DNA of 64,000 bases from Shinisaurus crocodilurus (lineage: Eukaryota > Chordata > Lepidosauria > Squamata > Shinisauridae), in the NCBI GenBank assembly GCA_021292165.1, contig CM037879.1, positions 24,411,817-24,475,816 of the forward strand, given 5' to 3'. The position numbers were made by a program, and so were the translations under genes. The notes beneath the pieces are model-generated. The model worked only from the letters and a program-made list of their open reading frames with translations. It ran no database searches and was not told the DNA's origin. Positions 11,870 to 63,820 of this stretch are shown here, piece by piece (the first letter of the stretch is position 1; every line of letters starts with the position of its first letter).

Positions 11870-12215
11870 TTGGCAAAAGGCCTTCCTGTTCCTGCAGGTT
11901 TTCTTGCCATCAGAAGTCAACTGGGAGGTAAGCAGACCAGGGTGTGGGACGCTTTTCTGTGGTGGCACCCCAACTTTGGAACTCCCTTCTTAGGGAAACT
12001 TGCCTGGTGCCATCTTCAGGCAGTACCAGGCTAAGACTGCCCTATTTTCCTGAGCTTTTAATTAACAATGGCTTTTATGTCCTCCTCTAGTTTGCTGCTG
12101 CTTTGTTTTTATTGTGATATCAGTTTAAAAAAAAATACTGTAAGCCACTTTGTGCATTTTTAAAATGAAGAGGCAGGATAAATTCTTTTGTAAATGAAGA
12201 AATAAATACAGCCCC
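11870..12215 (+). repeat. L2/CR1-like LINE 3' end
   Basis: Contains 'GGCCTTCCTGTTCCTGCAGG' and a TTTGGAACTCCCT segment typical of the RT C-terminus (W-NSLP-like), then 'TAAGCCACTTTGTG' and an AATAAATA tail. Confidence 0.6.
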
Positions 12216-12383
12216 AACCCCCCACTTCCCAGCTGTCTGGCCAAGAACATTAGCAAAACAAATGAACAAACTTACTCCCCCAGTAATGGTCTTTGGTCAC
12301 TCCTTTGCTTCCTCCAACTCGGGTTCACTTCTGGAGGGGTACAGGATGATGGGGGAGGAGGATGTGGCTGGATCTTTCCAAAT

Positions 12384-12530
12384 CAGCCTTCCTCAACCTG
12401 ATGTCCCCAACTCAGATGTGTTGGACTACTACTCCCCCACCCCCAAACAGCATGGCCAATGTCCACGCCCCACCTGGGCATGATGGGGATTGTACTTCAA
12501 AACATCTGGAGAGCACCAGGTTGGGGACTA
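12384..12530. mobile_element. hAT-like palindromic MITE
   Basis: Inverted ends CAGCCTTCCTCAACCTGATG and CACCAGGTTGGGGA around a decayed palindrome with the GGACTACTACTCCC and GGGGATTGTA arms. Confidence 0.65.
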
Positions 12531-13402
12531 TAAAACGGAGGGACCTGTGAGGATGATACCAGAAGGTTATAATAATAATAAGGACCTGTTAAGTCTGTAT
12601 CCTAGGGAAATTGCCATTTTTTGCCCCACCTTTTCTTGATGTTCTATCTTCACCTTTCTGCTAATTTACCTTTCTTACGTGGGCAGTTTATTCTGCTTTC
12701 GTTCCATTGCCTAACTCACTTGCTAGTTCTATTTAATACTCTTTCTCTTGGATACGTTTAATGTAGTATGGGGAGTATCTACCCCGGTCCATCTGCCAAT
12801 GGAATGGATACTGCTGGCGGAATGGATTCCCCGGTAACCCCCAAATCAGCACCAGAGGGCTGGGGGACCTTCCCGGCATGCAGGGAGGCAGAGAAGACAG
12901 GTATGTCCCATTGCGTGAGCAGAAGTTGGCTGTATTGGATGGAACCCTACATGTCATATTTGTGACTATTGTAAAGTTTGTAACCCACTCAAACATTAGA
13001 GCATCTTAACTACTAACTTCTAATTTATTTTTTTAAGTGCTGATCATTTTTATTTTCGATAGAGCTTGTGCTTTATGATTAACAATCACTAGAAGTTCTT
13101 GAATCTGAGAGGGAGGAAGTGTGTCTCTATATGTGGGCGAATGCAAGCTTCCTGGAATAGATTCTCTGCACCTTCCAAGCAGTGCTGTATGGGGGATCTT
13201 TTGGCTGTCAAAATATATCGTATTTTACTTTTACCTTTTCAGGTATCAATTGATGCCTACATCAGAGATTGACTCAGAAGGTTACTTTATGCCTGCAGTT
13301 TTCACACTTGTATTTGGGGGAAAGTCCCTTGAAAGCTTAGTGGGGGCTCAACAAGAGTAGTGACAGACCAGCTTCCTGCAAAGATACCTTGTCCACTGCT
13401 AC
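12531..13402. other. intergenic, nothing recognised
   Basis: AT-rich sequence without a supported gene. The region 12770-12960 resembles 9895-10070 (a shared 'CCACCAGTGGAATGG' type segment), so it is probably a decayed repeat pair. Confidence 0.35.
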
Positions 13403-13406
13403 TTAA

Positions 13407-13502
13407 GGTGCAATCCTACACCTTTAGACAGAAAAAAGGCCTACAACTCCCAGCATGCCCCAGCTCTCCTTTTTTTGTCTAAACATGCATAGGATTGCAC
13501 AC
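13407..13502. mobile_element. palindromic MITE with exact TTAA duplication
   Basis: TTAA at 13403-13406 and 13503-13506 flank a 96-bp element with GGTGCAATCCTA ends and a TTTAGACAGAAAAAAGGCC arm. This is the TTAA signature of piggyBac-type transposition. Confidence 0.85.
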
Positions 13503-13639
13503 TTAATGATCTTTCCCTGCAATGTGTATTCTAGAACATATCCCAGAATCCTTCAGAGCATACAGGGTCTTTGTGGCAGCTGGGTCAAGATGCAAACTGA
13601 AGCATTCCCTGAAGGTGAAGGTTTGGAAATCACTGCCTT

Positions 13640-14040
13640 ATGCAATGAAGTTATGGCCACATTCGGATTGTATCTCAGCTTATTAAAACAAGATTTGCAT
13701 AAGCCCTTTGCCTGCTCATGCAGGCCCTTCATTCCTTCTTTTGCTGCGTGTAACCATCAAACCAAGAAGTCTCCAATTAACCGTGATTTCCCATTTCATC
13801 CAAACCAGGAAACTATGGTTACCAGCTTTGGAACAAGCCAGAATCTTAAATCAACTTCAAACTGTGGGTTAGGATCTTGGCTTGTTCTGAACCTGGTAAC
13901 CATATTTTCTCAGTTCGGACAAACCGGGGAGACTATGGTTAATTGGAGACTTCCTGGTTTGATGGCTGCATGCTGCGAAAGAATGATCAAAGGGGCTGTG
14001 TCCATGGACAAAAAGTTTGTGAATAACTTGGCTTAATAAG
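13640..14040. repeat. old DNA-transposon-like repeat with inverted segments
   Basis: Imperfect inverted segments built on 'AACTATGGTTA', 'TTGGCTTGTTCTGAAC' and 'CAGCTTATTAAA'. The same wording recurs at 17140-17690 and 55000-55330, so these look like one broad family. Confidence 0.45.
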
Positions 14041-14315
14041 CTGGGTTATTATCATCCTAAGCGAGCCATTTTAGCTGGGAAGGGGGAGGATTTCTCCTAC
14101 AATATGTTTGTATGTTCTGTAAAAATGAAAGTTCTAAATATCTAGCACAGGTACTTATTGAGTCAAACCTCTCATCCACACAACAGAAACTGGTGTGTTT
14201 TACTTCCCGACAGAAATATTGACCTAAGATCCTTTGCATATGATGTGGCAAAACTGCACTGATTTTTAAAATATGAAAATACCACAGAATGCCATAAAAT
14301 GAAAAGGACAACTAA

Positions 14316-14745
14316 GGGAACGATCCTATGGCTCCTAGACCTTGTCTGAAGGGCCATAGGATAGTTTGGATTCCTAGGTCAGAGACAGCGCTCTGACATC
14401 AGAGCTGGGAATCGGAGCTCTGATCGCCCGCCCCTTTTGGTGCAGAAAGAACCACAGTGGCTGGTCGCTGAGGTTGGGAAAGTGACCTCGCAGAGGGGTA
14501 AAGCGGGGAGGGAGGGGAGGAGACTGGAGCGGCCAGGATGCGAGGTATCCTAAAGCCGCTCCAGCCTCTTCCCTCCCACTCCGAGATGCTCCAGCTAGAC
14601 AGGCGAAAAAGCCCATCTAGCGACAAATGCAGGGCAGGAGGACAAAGAGGTGAAGATCACTGCCACCGTTCCTCCTGCTCTGCATTGGATGCACATAAGC
14701 CTCTGAGTTTGGGGGGGTGTACAGGCATCCTGCTAGGATTACACC
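14316..14745. mobile_element. 430-bp TTAA-type non-autonomous transposon
   Basis: Flanked by CTAA on both sides (14312-14315 and 14746-14749 within the CCCTAAGG context). One end is GGGAACGATCCTATGG, the other (inverted) GGGTGTAATCCTAGCAGG. A second copy in opposite orientation is at 41968-42414. The GC-rich interior has no coding content. Confidence 0.75.
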
Positions 14746-14749
14746 CTAA

Positions 14750-15869
14750 GGGTGTTAGGTTTTCATAAAGTTCTGTTTTATGGAACTGTGCAATAATTAA
14801 ATTTTGTAACCTGTGGCTTATTGCTCTTGATGATATATATACATATTTAGTTAATATGATTTTGGTCAGTTGAATTTCATGGGTTACTCAATACGCAGCA
14901 CAGGTGCACGCATAGATCTCCTAGCTGCATCGGCTCCACATCCTCACTTCTTAACAGGTGGCCATTGTGGTCAGCTTTGACCATGCTGATCACCTGTTTC
15001 GGTGGGGGCTTTCTCACAGTAAGTGATTGGTGCTGCTAATACCGACTGTGCCAGCCATCTGTTCAGAAAGCACTGGGCTGTACCCACATTTTGCGCCCAC
15101 AGATTTGTCACGTGTGGCCCATATGTGAAGTGACCCTAGGAATTAGTCTAATGAAAAGTAGAAGCAATAAGGGCGAAGGGGGTGAATACTTCATGGACTG
15201 TGTTTCAACATTTCCTTAAACTAATACTAGTTAGATACACTTTTTTTTACTAATAACATCTGAAAAGGGAAAACAGCACTTGTAATGAACCCTCTGGTTC
15301 TGGAAGATTATAGGAACATACATTCATTTTCGATCCTGGCATTTTGCATTAAAAGTGCAAATTAAGTGGCTGCTCTAGTCCCAACTGGGATCAAACACTT
15401 CTCCAGTCAATTTCCCCAGTGCGTACAACACAAACACTCACTGACTTAGCAGCCCAAGCTGTAGGCGCTGGCCTAGATGCAAGAAAGACTGGAGCTATTG
15501 TCTGAAATTAAAACTCAAGGGAGTCGAATAGGAGATGCTGTTTCCCCTTTTAATAAGGTCAGACTAGGACATCTAGGAACAGGACTGATGCATGAAGGCC
15601 ACCGGGCTGGAAGTGGAGCTGTGACTCCTACTGGCCTCATGTCCTTCCAAGTATTCTCTACGGAGGGATCATGGGAGTTGTAGGCCAAAACATTGCAGAG
15701 CCACAAGTTGCCCACCCCAGCTGTAATAGATGTCCCTTATAGCAACTCCTATATCAAGCTTGCACAGCTGGTGACACACCAAGCTAGATGTAGCCCGTGT
15801 TCCAACCACAGTGGTGTACCAGGAGGCAAGCACCTAGCAGGCCACAGAACAGGGCTGGTAGTCAGTTTG
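14750..15869. other. intergenic, nothing recognised
   Basis: No supported gene. The hAT-type phrase 'GGGAGTTGTAGGCCAAAACATTGCAGAGCC' at 15668-15700 (split here by its length) is a decayed MITE half. Confidence 0.35.
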
Positions 15870-15877
15870 GCTTAAGG

Positions 15878-16016
15878 CAGGAGTGGGGAACCCGTGATCC
15901 TCCAGATGTTGTTGGACTCCAAATCCCATCAGCCCCAGCCAGTATGGCCAATGGTCAGGTATGATGGGAGTTGGGAGTCCAACAACACCTGCAGGGCCAA
16001 AGGTTCCCCAGCCCTA
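15878..16016. mobile_element. hAT MITE with exact 8-bp target duplication
   Basis: 139-bp palindromic element with ends CAGGAGTGGGGAACC and GGTTCCCCAGCCCTA. GCTTAAGG is duplicated at 15870-15877 and 16017-16024. Eight-base duplications are typical of hAT transposases. Confidence 0.88.
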
Positions 16017-16149
16017 GCTTAAGGAGTCGCATGTGGGGCAGGCCTGCCCGATAGAAAAGACAGAAATAGACCCTTAGCACTGTTAGCTCTCTCCAAAGTC
16101 CTTGCCAACACCCCACACCACTGTTGGGGGGGGGCCTAACTGCCAGCTC

Positions 16150-16868
16150 TTTCCACATGTCTATCCATTTCTTTTAATGTTCTTGGAGGGCGGGGGAGAA
16201 ATACATTGATTTTTCAGCTCATGCAAAGGGATCATTTGAAATGGGAACCGTCAGCGAAGTGTCTACCAACGGAGAGGGCAGAAATGCCTTTTAAAAGGTG
16301 CGATTTGGAAAATGCACCTTTCTGGATCACAGAAGGGTTCCAGTTGGCCTCCCTGCAGAGGGCAGCACCTGTTGATTCAGAAAAAAATCATTCAAGATCT
16401 CCACCACACCCAACTCTTGGCTTTGCTGTCCCCCCCCCCCCCCCGCCCCCAAACAGACACAGGCATCTTCTAATTGACTAAACAGGGGAGACTGGCATAG
16501 GAACAAAAGGGTCTGGAAACTCAGGTAACCTCTCAACATATAGAGCATGCACATAAACTGCATTGGTTAAGTAGGAGCATTAAACAAAGAAGAATGGCCT
16601 TATCTCACTTTCCTTGCTTGAGCTCACTGCTTTAGATCTTGAATCTTATCATGGCCAACAAGGTTTTGGTCAACTCTTTCTTATCCTCATCTAGAGCACC
16701 AGTTGCCTCCGTTTCAAGTAACCACCATGTCTTTATAAATATGAGACAACCAACCAACGGGTGGTAAAATGCACGTTTGAATTCATCTGTGGAAAATTCA
16801 TTGGGAAGCGGGAATGCCTCAGTGGCAAGCCGGCCAGGGCGTTGCATGCACCTCTCATGGTGGCAGAT
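16150..16868 (-). other. probable PYGB 3' UTR
   Basis: Sequence after the stop codon with no repeat family recognised except a poly-C run at 16431-16444. A possible poly(A) signal ATTAAA (minus strand) is at 16173-16178; an AATAAA overlapping the stop codon itself is probably not used. The true end of the transcript cannot be fixed from sequence; the human 3' UTR is longer. Open frames here (for example 16632-16847, minus) have no recognisable content. Confidence 0.35.
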
Positions 16869-56629
<39,761 letters not shown>

Positions 56630-56737
56630 CTAGGAAAGTAGTGGAAAAGGACAATTAGCTTTTATCAAATGCACTCAAGCGATTTGCACCCTGATCCACA
56701 CACTGCCAATGCAGTAAGTTGCAAGTTCACTTATATT

Positions 56738-56962
56738 TCTTTTATACATTTATATCCCACCTTTACTACAAGAAGCTCAAGACAATGTACATGGTTCTCT
56801 CACTCCCCATTTTATCCTCACAACAACCCTGTCAGGTAGGTTACGCAGAGAAAGAGTGTCTGGCTCATGGTCACCCAGCGAGCTTCATGGCTGAGTAGGG
56901 ATTTCAACCTGGATCCTCCCAGTCCTAGTCCAGCACTCTAACCATTACACCACACTGACTCC
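56738..56962 (-). repeat. tRNA-derived SINE (Sauria-SINE-like)
   Basis: Reverse orientation: head AGTGTGGTGTAATGGTTAGA, 'AGCTCGCTGGGTGACCATGA', 'AGGGTTGTTGTGAGGATAAA'. Confidence 0.82.
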
Positions 56963-57249
56963 ACTGTGATAATGCTACCATTCACATTAATTTGAGCAAT
57001 CAGCACCTGCAATTCCACAAAAGCACCAAAAAAAAGCCCAGAATTTTGGCATGCTGAGCGTCTCAGTTTTTATTTTTTAAGAAGCAAGTTTTTTGACCTT
57101 ATGACTGAGAAGATAGGCTTAGTAGTGTGTGAACAAAGATTGGTAAATAAGGTTATCTGTTGTCAGGAGACAGAGTTACGGTGCCCCGCATAGCTCTTTG
57201 GTTGGTGCTCCCCATGTTTGGCAGGAACAGAATCAGTTTTGCTAAATAC

Positions 57250-57480
57250 AGAGAACTCTGCAAAGTTGTTTAGTGGTTAGAAAGTTGGATTAGGCGTTTG
57301 GGAGGCATAGGTTCAAACTGCTGCTCCAACATGAGGATCACTGGATCACCCTTGGGCCAGTCACTCTCTCAGCCTCATCTGCTTCACTGGATGGTTATCT
57401 AAAGGTGAAACAAGAGTGCGTGTATGAAACATGTTGTATGCTGTCTTGACCTCCCTGGAGGAAAGGCAGGGTGAAAATGG
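57250..57480 (+). repeat. tRNA-derived SINE, diverged
   Basis: TTTAGTGGTTAGAAAGTTGG head, 'CTTGGGCCAGTCACTCTCTC' and 'CTGGAGGAAAGGCAGGGTGA'. Confidence 0.7.
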
Positions 57481-57930
57481 AATAACTAAATTTGCATATA
57501 ACTTACACAGGCAACAGAATTCAGCTTTTCTTGGTGCAGCATTTGGGCTATCTGGGCACAGTATTTTAACTTGTTTATTTCTTAACACACAACTGAAGTG
57601 CTGAAGTTCTGTTCCCTGTGCCAGCGCAAGCTTCACCAGATGGCAATGTGTGAACGACAAGGTAAGCCAGAGCTCAGTAGGGGACACAAGTGGACAACAC
57701 GAACATGGATCTTCCCAAGTGGGAAAAACTGGCAGAGGAGTTGCCTGCACTCTGGATTTTCACCTGTCAAGCTCGGTATAACACCAAGAGTCTAGGTACA
57801 ATAGGGGGAAAAAAACCACTAACAGGAACATGAAAAGAGAAAAAGGGTGGGAGGAACACAGATACACCATACCACTTGCTGGGACCTGCAACAATTCCCA
57901 CGGAGCCTACTTCCCCCTCCCTTCACAACC
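57481..57930. other. intron 1, nothing recognised
   Basis: No feature was found; PYGB exon 1 is not here. Confidence 0.4.
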
Positions 57931-58270
57931 GTTTTGGGCAGGGAGGGTTGAACTCCAGGCCAAATCCTGCCTAACGGGGGTTCCAATCTGGCCCAGATGG
58001 CCATGCCCTCTTCCCCTGGTACCACCACCTCTCCCGGACCACCTATCCTTTCATAGTTTCCAGGCTTTTGCTCGCGCACGTGCACACACACACACACACG
58101 CACACACACCCCGTTCTAAAAGTTTGAAATGCCTCTCCTAAGACTTAGTGACTGGTAGTGACAGTATTAAGATAAAATATGCTGGTAATTTGGGGTTTGG
58201 GGCCACACCCACCACTGGAATGCGCCCCCCCAATAGCTTCTCCAAAATTGAATCTGCCTGTCAGGTTCAG

Positions 58271-58920
58271 CACCCTGCTTTTGGGAGTGAAGAGGCAGCT
58301 CCTTTTCACCACCAGAAGGATTCATTTGAGGGGAGGAAAACTGGGATCTGAAGATCAGCCTTCTTAGCTATGAAAAATGGTCAAGATCCTAGAAGGTGAC
58401 AGAATTAATGCTTCTGGTGACTAGAATTCTGCCAGCCTTGTCCATTGCTGTTAATGGAGTTTGGTTTAGGAGAGTCCGTGGAAGATGAGGATGCAGATGA
58501 CTAAGCACAAAGGTGGGTGGGGGGGAGAGAAGGCAAACAATCGATCCGATTAGATCACTTAAGCAACTCTGAAATATTTATTAGCTCCTGGTCTAGCTTT
58601 CAACTAAGATAAAATAGGGGGACAAGGATTTGAGAAGGAGCCTGAGAGTGGAAATCCTTCGTTTTGCTCGCTCATGGTTACTCAGAAGCGCTTTCTGACA
58701 ACCTCATTGTTAACCTTCCATGACCTTGATGTGGGTTTGGTGCAAGTCACAGTGGCAATACTCTCACTTCAAAACCAATGCAGTCAGCTTCCTATGTTCC
58801 TACGAGTGCTTGCATGCACAGCACTGATACGTGAAACTCTCTTCTGGACTCTTAAGTGCTAGCGAGCTAGCCGTGCCATGCTCAGCATCATGGCAATGGT
58901 GCAGAGGAGTGGGGAAGAAG
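58271..58920. other. intron 1, nothing recognised
   Basis: No coding or repeat signal that I can name. Confidence 0.4.
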
Positions 58921-58928
58921 GACTAGGC

Positions 58929-59058
58929 CTGTGTTCTCCAACCTTGGGTCCCCAGAGGTTTTTGGCCTACAACTCCCAGCATGCCCCAGCCAGCTGGCTG
59001 GGGCATGTTGGGAGTTGTAGGCCAAAAACCTCTGGGGACCCAAGGTTGAAGAACACAG
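58929..59058. mobile_element. hAT palindromic MITE, near-perfect hairpin
   Basis: 130 bp. CTGTGTTCTCCAACCTTGGG mirrored by CCCAAGGTTGAAGAACACAG. Flanks GACTAGGC and GCCTAGGC agree in 7 of 8 bases. Same family as 36905-37039. Confidence 0.88.
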
Positions 59059-59234
59059 GCCTAGGCCAACATGTACAATACAAAAATGTGCACAAACACT
59101 TTAATCAATAGGAGAAAAATGCATAAATCTCATAAAATGTGAACAACTGATGTGTACCTTTGGGGAAATGTACACAAGAATGTGCTTTTTTTTGTTGTTG
59201 TTGCACATTTGCACATTTTTTTTGCAATCCAATA

Positions 59235-59560
59235 CATCAGAGGTGCAGAACGTCTTTCAGCCCAAAGGCTGAATTCAATTCTGGAGAATCTCCGGAGGGC
59301 CACATTCCAGTGATGGGTGGGGCCAAAGGCAAAAGGGGTGGGACCCAAAAAGACCAGCATATTGTACCGTAAAGCTCTTCCCACCAGTAACTACAGTAAG
59401 CCTTAGGAGAAGCATTTCAACTTTTTAGAATGGGGGGAAAAAACCGCACAAAAGCCAGGAAACCACCAAACGGATCAGTGGTCGAAAGAAAGGGGAAGGC
59501 TGTCTGGGGAACCCCAGAGGGCTGGATTTGGCCCCGATCCTGAGGTTTGGCCCTTGTGAT
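59235..59560. repeat. hAT-like repeat, inverted copy
   Basis: AGAGGTGCAGAACGTCTTTC end; inner 'GATGGGTGGGGCCAAAGGCA' and 'GGCTGGATTTGGCCCCGATC'. Relative of 30465-30770 and 60735-61070. Confidence 0.65.
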
Positions 59561-59799
59561 AGGGACATGATTCAGAACAAGCTTTGAGGTGGAAATTGGA
59601 GAACCTCGACAAGCTAGAGTTTTGCTGATTCGTCCATCCCTATAAGTGTTGCCTACAGGGTGGAACAGCACCAGTACAGGGAAGTGGAGAAAGCAGTGGG
59701 CAGTGTACAAATCACACAAAAATATTCCTGATGAGATCCTATCCAGAGGCTTATCTGGGCATCCCTGCGGGTCTAAAGGTACAGTATGGCCCTCTGCGG

Positions 59800-59995
59800 A
59801 GGCAGCAGTGAATGCAAAAAGGCAATTTTTTTTCTGGAATTCCCTCCCCAGGGAGGCTAGGGTGGCGCCCTCCCTGGTAAGCTTCCGGAGGCAGGCAAAG
59901 GACCTTCCTGTTCCGGCAGGTATTTGGAACTAGCCTGTGATGCGATGGAATGCTGTATTTTATATTATGTATATTGTATTGTTTTTAATGTGTTA

Positions 59996-60026
<31 letters not shown>

Positions 60027-60180
60027 AGTTTTAATATTATTGAGGGTTTAATTCTATTTTTAACTTTTGTATTTTTCTATCTGTTTTAATTGTATTAATT
60101 TTAAAGGTTGTGAGCCACCTTGGGTCCCAGTGTTGGGAAAAAGGCGGGATACAAATAACAACAACAACAACAATATAATT
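59800..60180 (+). repeat. L2-like LINE 3' end
   Basis: Frame 'FWNSLPREARVAPSLVSFRR' (RT C-terminus), an (AAAT)n at 59998-60027, then 'GTGAGCCACCTTGGGTCCCA' and an (AAC)n tail. Confidence 0.85.
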
Positions 60181-60734
60181 TTCTCCCTTGCAGCCTGTGC
60201 ACTGCCAACACTGACAATTCATAATCAGGACTGGTTTTGTTGGCTCATAGATAAGGACCAGAAGACCCTCTTTGCAATCCCTGGGGGCTCCCAAGAGGTG
60301 AGAGAATATAGCACGACTGTAGCCAGGGCCGGTATGACTCAGGCCAGGAAATGAATATGCAGCCCCCCCTCCCCGCTACCAAAGCGGATGCTGTGAATGT
60401 TTGCGGTGTGTGGAAGGACTCCTTGAGAAATCACCGGACAGGCGCTCGAAACATGATCTGACCACAAAAGCCACCACCCACTCATTCTGCAGCAATGTTA
60501 TGGATTTTAATACGGCTATTCCGAATTAAATAGGTTGTGGTTTTCAAGATAAGAACATAAGAAGGCACTTCTTGGATCAGACCCAAAGTACATCCCCCGT
60601 CCAGCATTTTGACTCCCCACAGATGCCTCTGGGAAGCCCACATGCTTCACGTCAGCGTCGTGTTCCAGGGGTAGAACTTGGTTATATCCCCTGCATTGCT
60701 ACCTGAGCATCCAGTGAAAGCCCTTATATCAAGG

Positions 60735-61070
60735 GTGCACAACCTCAGGCCTGCGGGCCAAATCCTGGGTGATCAAGGCCACACACCTTTCTTCTGGACC
60801 TGCCCCCTTTCCCCCAACTACTGATTATTTGGTGATTCCCAGCTTTTGTGCAGTTTTTCTCCATTCTAAAAGGTTGAAATGCTTCTCCTAAGGCTTCATT
60901 ACCGGCAGGAAGAGCTTTCGGCAAAAACAGGCTGGAATTTTTGGTTTCTTGGCCCTGCCCTTTTTGCCTTTGGCCTCATCCACCACTGGAATGCAGTCCC
61001 TGAGAGCTTCTCCCAAACGATATTCAGCCCTTGGGCTGAAAGAGTTTCTGCACCTCTGCCCTATATGGTG
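60735..61070. repeat. hAT-like repeat, fullest copy
   Basis: AAGGGTGCACAACCTCAGGC to GAAAGAGTTTCTGCACCTCT; matches the family at 30465-30770. Confidence 0.68.
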
Positions 61071-62130
61071 CAACAACCGTACCAGGCAACAGACTTTGGA
61101 AAGGGGGGAAAGTGGATTTGGCAGGGCAGTCAAATACCCTCTTGATTTCCTAATGCAGGTGCCGTGTTGCATCAAGCAGAAGACAGAAGTATGGAAGTTT
61201 CAGGGCTTTTAAAAGGATAAGCTGGGCACAAGCTTCATGGTTCTTCCCTCAACCCCACACAGTGCCTGGCACAAACTGACCCTTGGGTGCTCCAGGCAAC
61301 TAGGTGTGCTGCAACATAACAAGCCCCTGCTTGCAGTGGTTTGCCGAAGTAGCACAGAGAACAAAGGAAAGCGCCCAAGAAGTAGCTAAACAAAATTATG
61401 CCTATACTGACTCACAATTGGGCATATAAAAAAATTGGGTATTATTTTCTTCTTACCAAAAGTCCTGTTGCAACAGAAGCCTCCAGTGAAGAGTTATATT
61501 TCTAACATGGGAGTCAAACTCTATAATCAGGGGCTAGGATCCAAAGAAGTGTGCGACGGGTTTGTGTGTGCTCAGGGGGGTCTTTGGACTTGTGGTTCCA
61601 GAATAAGAGAGAGACACCCCCCCCCCGCTGCATGATGCTGCATGACAAAGCTCCAACCTGAGAGAACCGACAAAAGCAGTTTGCGATATGCATGGGTGTG
61701 TGTGTGTGTCAGGTACTCAACGGAAAAAGAAGTCAAGAATCCCATTGTGCTCACCAAATTAGCTCTTTGGATGATGATGAGTTATTATTATTGTCAAGAA
61801 ATCCATTTTCTTTTTGAGGTTTAGCTGCCTGTAAAAACTCCATTTCGTGAAGATGGGCGTGCATGCATGCACTTGTTAAACCACCTGCGTGTGCCATCTC
61901 ACGCTGTTCCAGTCTCAAGGCCGGAACAGAACTCTAATTAGATTGAACAATTTCAGGGGGGGCTGCTGCTGTGAGAACTTTCTACACACCGCCTCCTGAA
62001 AGCCTGAGGAAATGATTCAGCCCGCTAGAGATTGGCTAAAGAGGCTCACCTCTGAAGAAACTATTCAGCCAGCTAGTGATCGGCTAAGGAGGCTCACCAC
62101 ACATTTGTCAAAGGCTTTTGAATATAAAAC
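61071..62130. other. intron 1, nothing recognised
   Basis: 61990-62100 contains a short direct duplication (CAGCC-GCTAGAG/TGAT-GGCTAA units). No gene is seen. Confidence 0.4.
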
Positions 62131-62156
62131 GGGGTGGGTGGGTGGGTGGGTGGGTT
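62131..62156. repeat. (GGGT)n microsatellite
   Basis: Six GGGT units. Confidence 0.9.
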
Positions 62157-62350
62157 AGAGCTGTTTTTTGGTTTGTCTTCATTTTCATCTTGCTTTTGCC
62201 TTGTGACTTTCTGGATCATGGATTGGCTCCCTTTTAAAAAAAATAAATATTTTTTTATTATAAAATTTTAACAAATCAAAATGAGAAAGAGGAAAAGAAA
62301 AAATGTAACTACATAGATTTGAATGTATCAGTTTCAATACATGCATATGA

Positions 62351-62405
62351 AGTGTGTGTGTGTGTGTGTATACAAACAAACACACACACACACACACACA
62401 CACAC
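62351..62405. repeat. (TG)n next to (CA)n
   Basis: A TG run (62351-62370) and a CA run (62380-62405) face each other and could form a hairpin. Confidence 0.9.
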
Positions 62406-62460
62406 GTAACCAAACTTACAGTACCCATTCGGCTGGTGAGTATGGGCTGTCTCTCTACAG

Positions 62461-62601
62461 CAGGAGTGGGCAACTTGTGGGCCTTTGGATATTTTGGCAT
62501 ACAACTCCCATCATCCCTCACCATTATCAGTGCTGGCTAGGGCTGATGGGAGTTGTAGGCCAAAACATTCAAAGGGCCACAACAAGTTGCCCACTTCTGC
62601 T
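62461..62601. mobile_element. hAT palindromic MITE
   Basis: CAGGAGTGGGCAACTTGTGG end and, inverted, CAGAAGTGGGCAACTTGTTG. Flanks CTCTACAG and CTCTTCAA agree in 6 of 8 bases. Confidence 0.82.
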
Positions 62602-63741
62602 CTTCAAAAAGCAGGAGTGCTCATAGCTGGCAGCATCCACACTTTAGGTTTGACATAAAACCCTTTTCCCAAGTGCCCTGCCTTGCCTTTGCATGACCTG
62701 CTCCTTACAGTTGCAGGGCAGCCCAACCTGAAGACCTACCACCACCACCAACCTTTGGATAGGGGCGGTGTGAAAATTCAAAGCTGGGTGCCTGACTAGG
62801 CGAGCAAGTGCTCCTGCTCAAATTTTTGTGCCAGATTCTGCACGTCTCCCGTAGCCCTTCGAAGCGGCCCTTCTGCAAACTGATGGAAACACCAATGTCT
62901 TGAGGATGATGTGCCCAGCGGTTTCCCTTCGTATTCTGCCACCAGCCCTGGTTAGGGTGAGAAGGTCTGGCTTCACAGGGTCACCCAGTGTGCTCTGTGG
63001 CTGAGCAGCCGATTTAAACGTAAGTCACCCTGGAACAAATCTAATCCACCCTTTCACAATGACTGTTTCAAAAGCTGCTCCTAAGGACCCAGACACTGAT
63101 CTGGAAGAGATTAAGATATACATCCTGTTGTTGCTAGGCAGCAATCGCCACTTCCTGTAATCGCCAGGAGACTGGAATATACAGGCCCGGAAAATGATTG
63201 TCCGGTTAGCAGGTGATTGTCCGGTTAGCAGGTGATGCCCAGGAGTTGACTGCATAAAGCCCTCTAAAGTCCTGATAACCTTGGAGAGATATTTATCTTG
63301 TCACACATTTGTGACATCAGGTGTTTCCAGATGAGACCTGGGTTTTTCTTATTGTTGCTTGTTTAAAATTGTTTAGATTTATGTGGGCCTGTGTGTGTGT
63401 GCTGTCTGTTTCTATGTTTGCGTGTAAACGTGTGTGTGTGTGTTTTTTAAAAAAACTACTACGTATAATATATTTTTAATGGTTTTAATTCTTCAGAGAG
63501 CTTCAGCTATTGGGTGGTATAGAAATGTAATAAATGAAAGGGAATTTTTACAGGGGGGTCCAGGTGTCATGGTCGCCTTCCATTTGTAACCCTCCCGTGT
63601 TTTCCCACCGCTATTTTCATAACACACACACACACGCAAAAAGATGGAATAGCGGCACAATTTGATTGGTAGCTCTAGGAGCTGTCCGTATTCATTGAAC
63701 AACGTACAGGCAAAAAACGGCCTTGGGGGAAACAAGTAGAG
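62602..63741. other. intron 1, little recognised
   Basis: 63470-63535 resembles a LINE tail (GGTGGTATAGAAATG). A tandem duplication GATTGTCCGGTTAGCAGGT is at 63197-63235. No gene is seen. Confidence 0.4.
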
Positions 63742-63820
63742 CAGGGCTCTCCAACCTTGCAAGGGCATGCTGGGAGTTGTAGGCCCAAAACATCTGGGGA
63801 CCCAAGGTTGGAGAGCCCTG
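63742..63820. mobile_element. hAT MITE with exact 8-bp duplication, internally deleted
   Basis: 79 bp. CAGGGCTCTCCAACCTTG and its inverse; AAGTAGAG at 63734-63741 and 63821-63828. Member of the 36905-37039 family with one inner arm lost. Confidence 0.88.

Noticed and set aside
16632..16847. Minus-strand frame as an extra PYGB coding exon
   Set aside because: The stop codon at 16869-16871 ends the collinear 843-residue protein; this lies in the 3' UTR.
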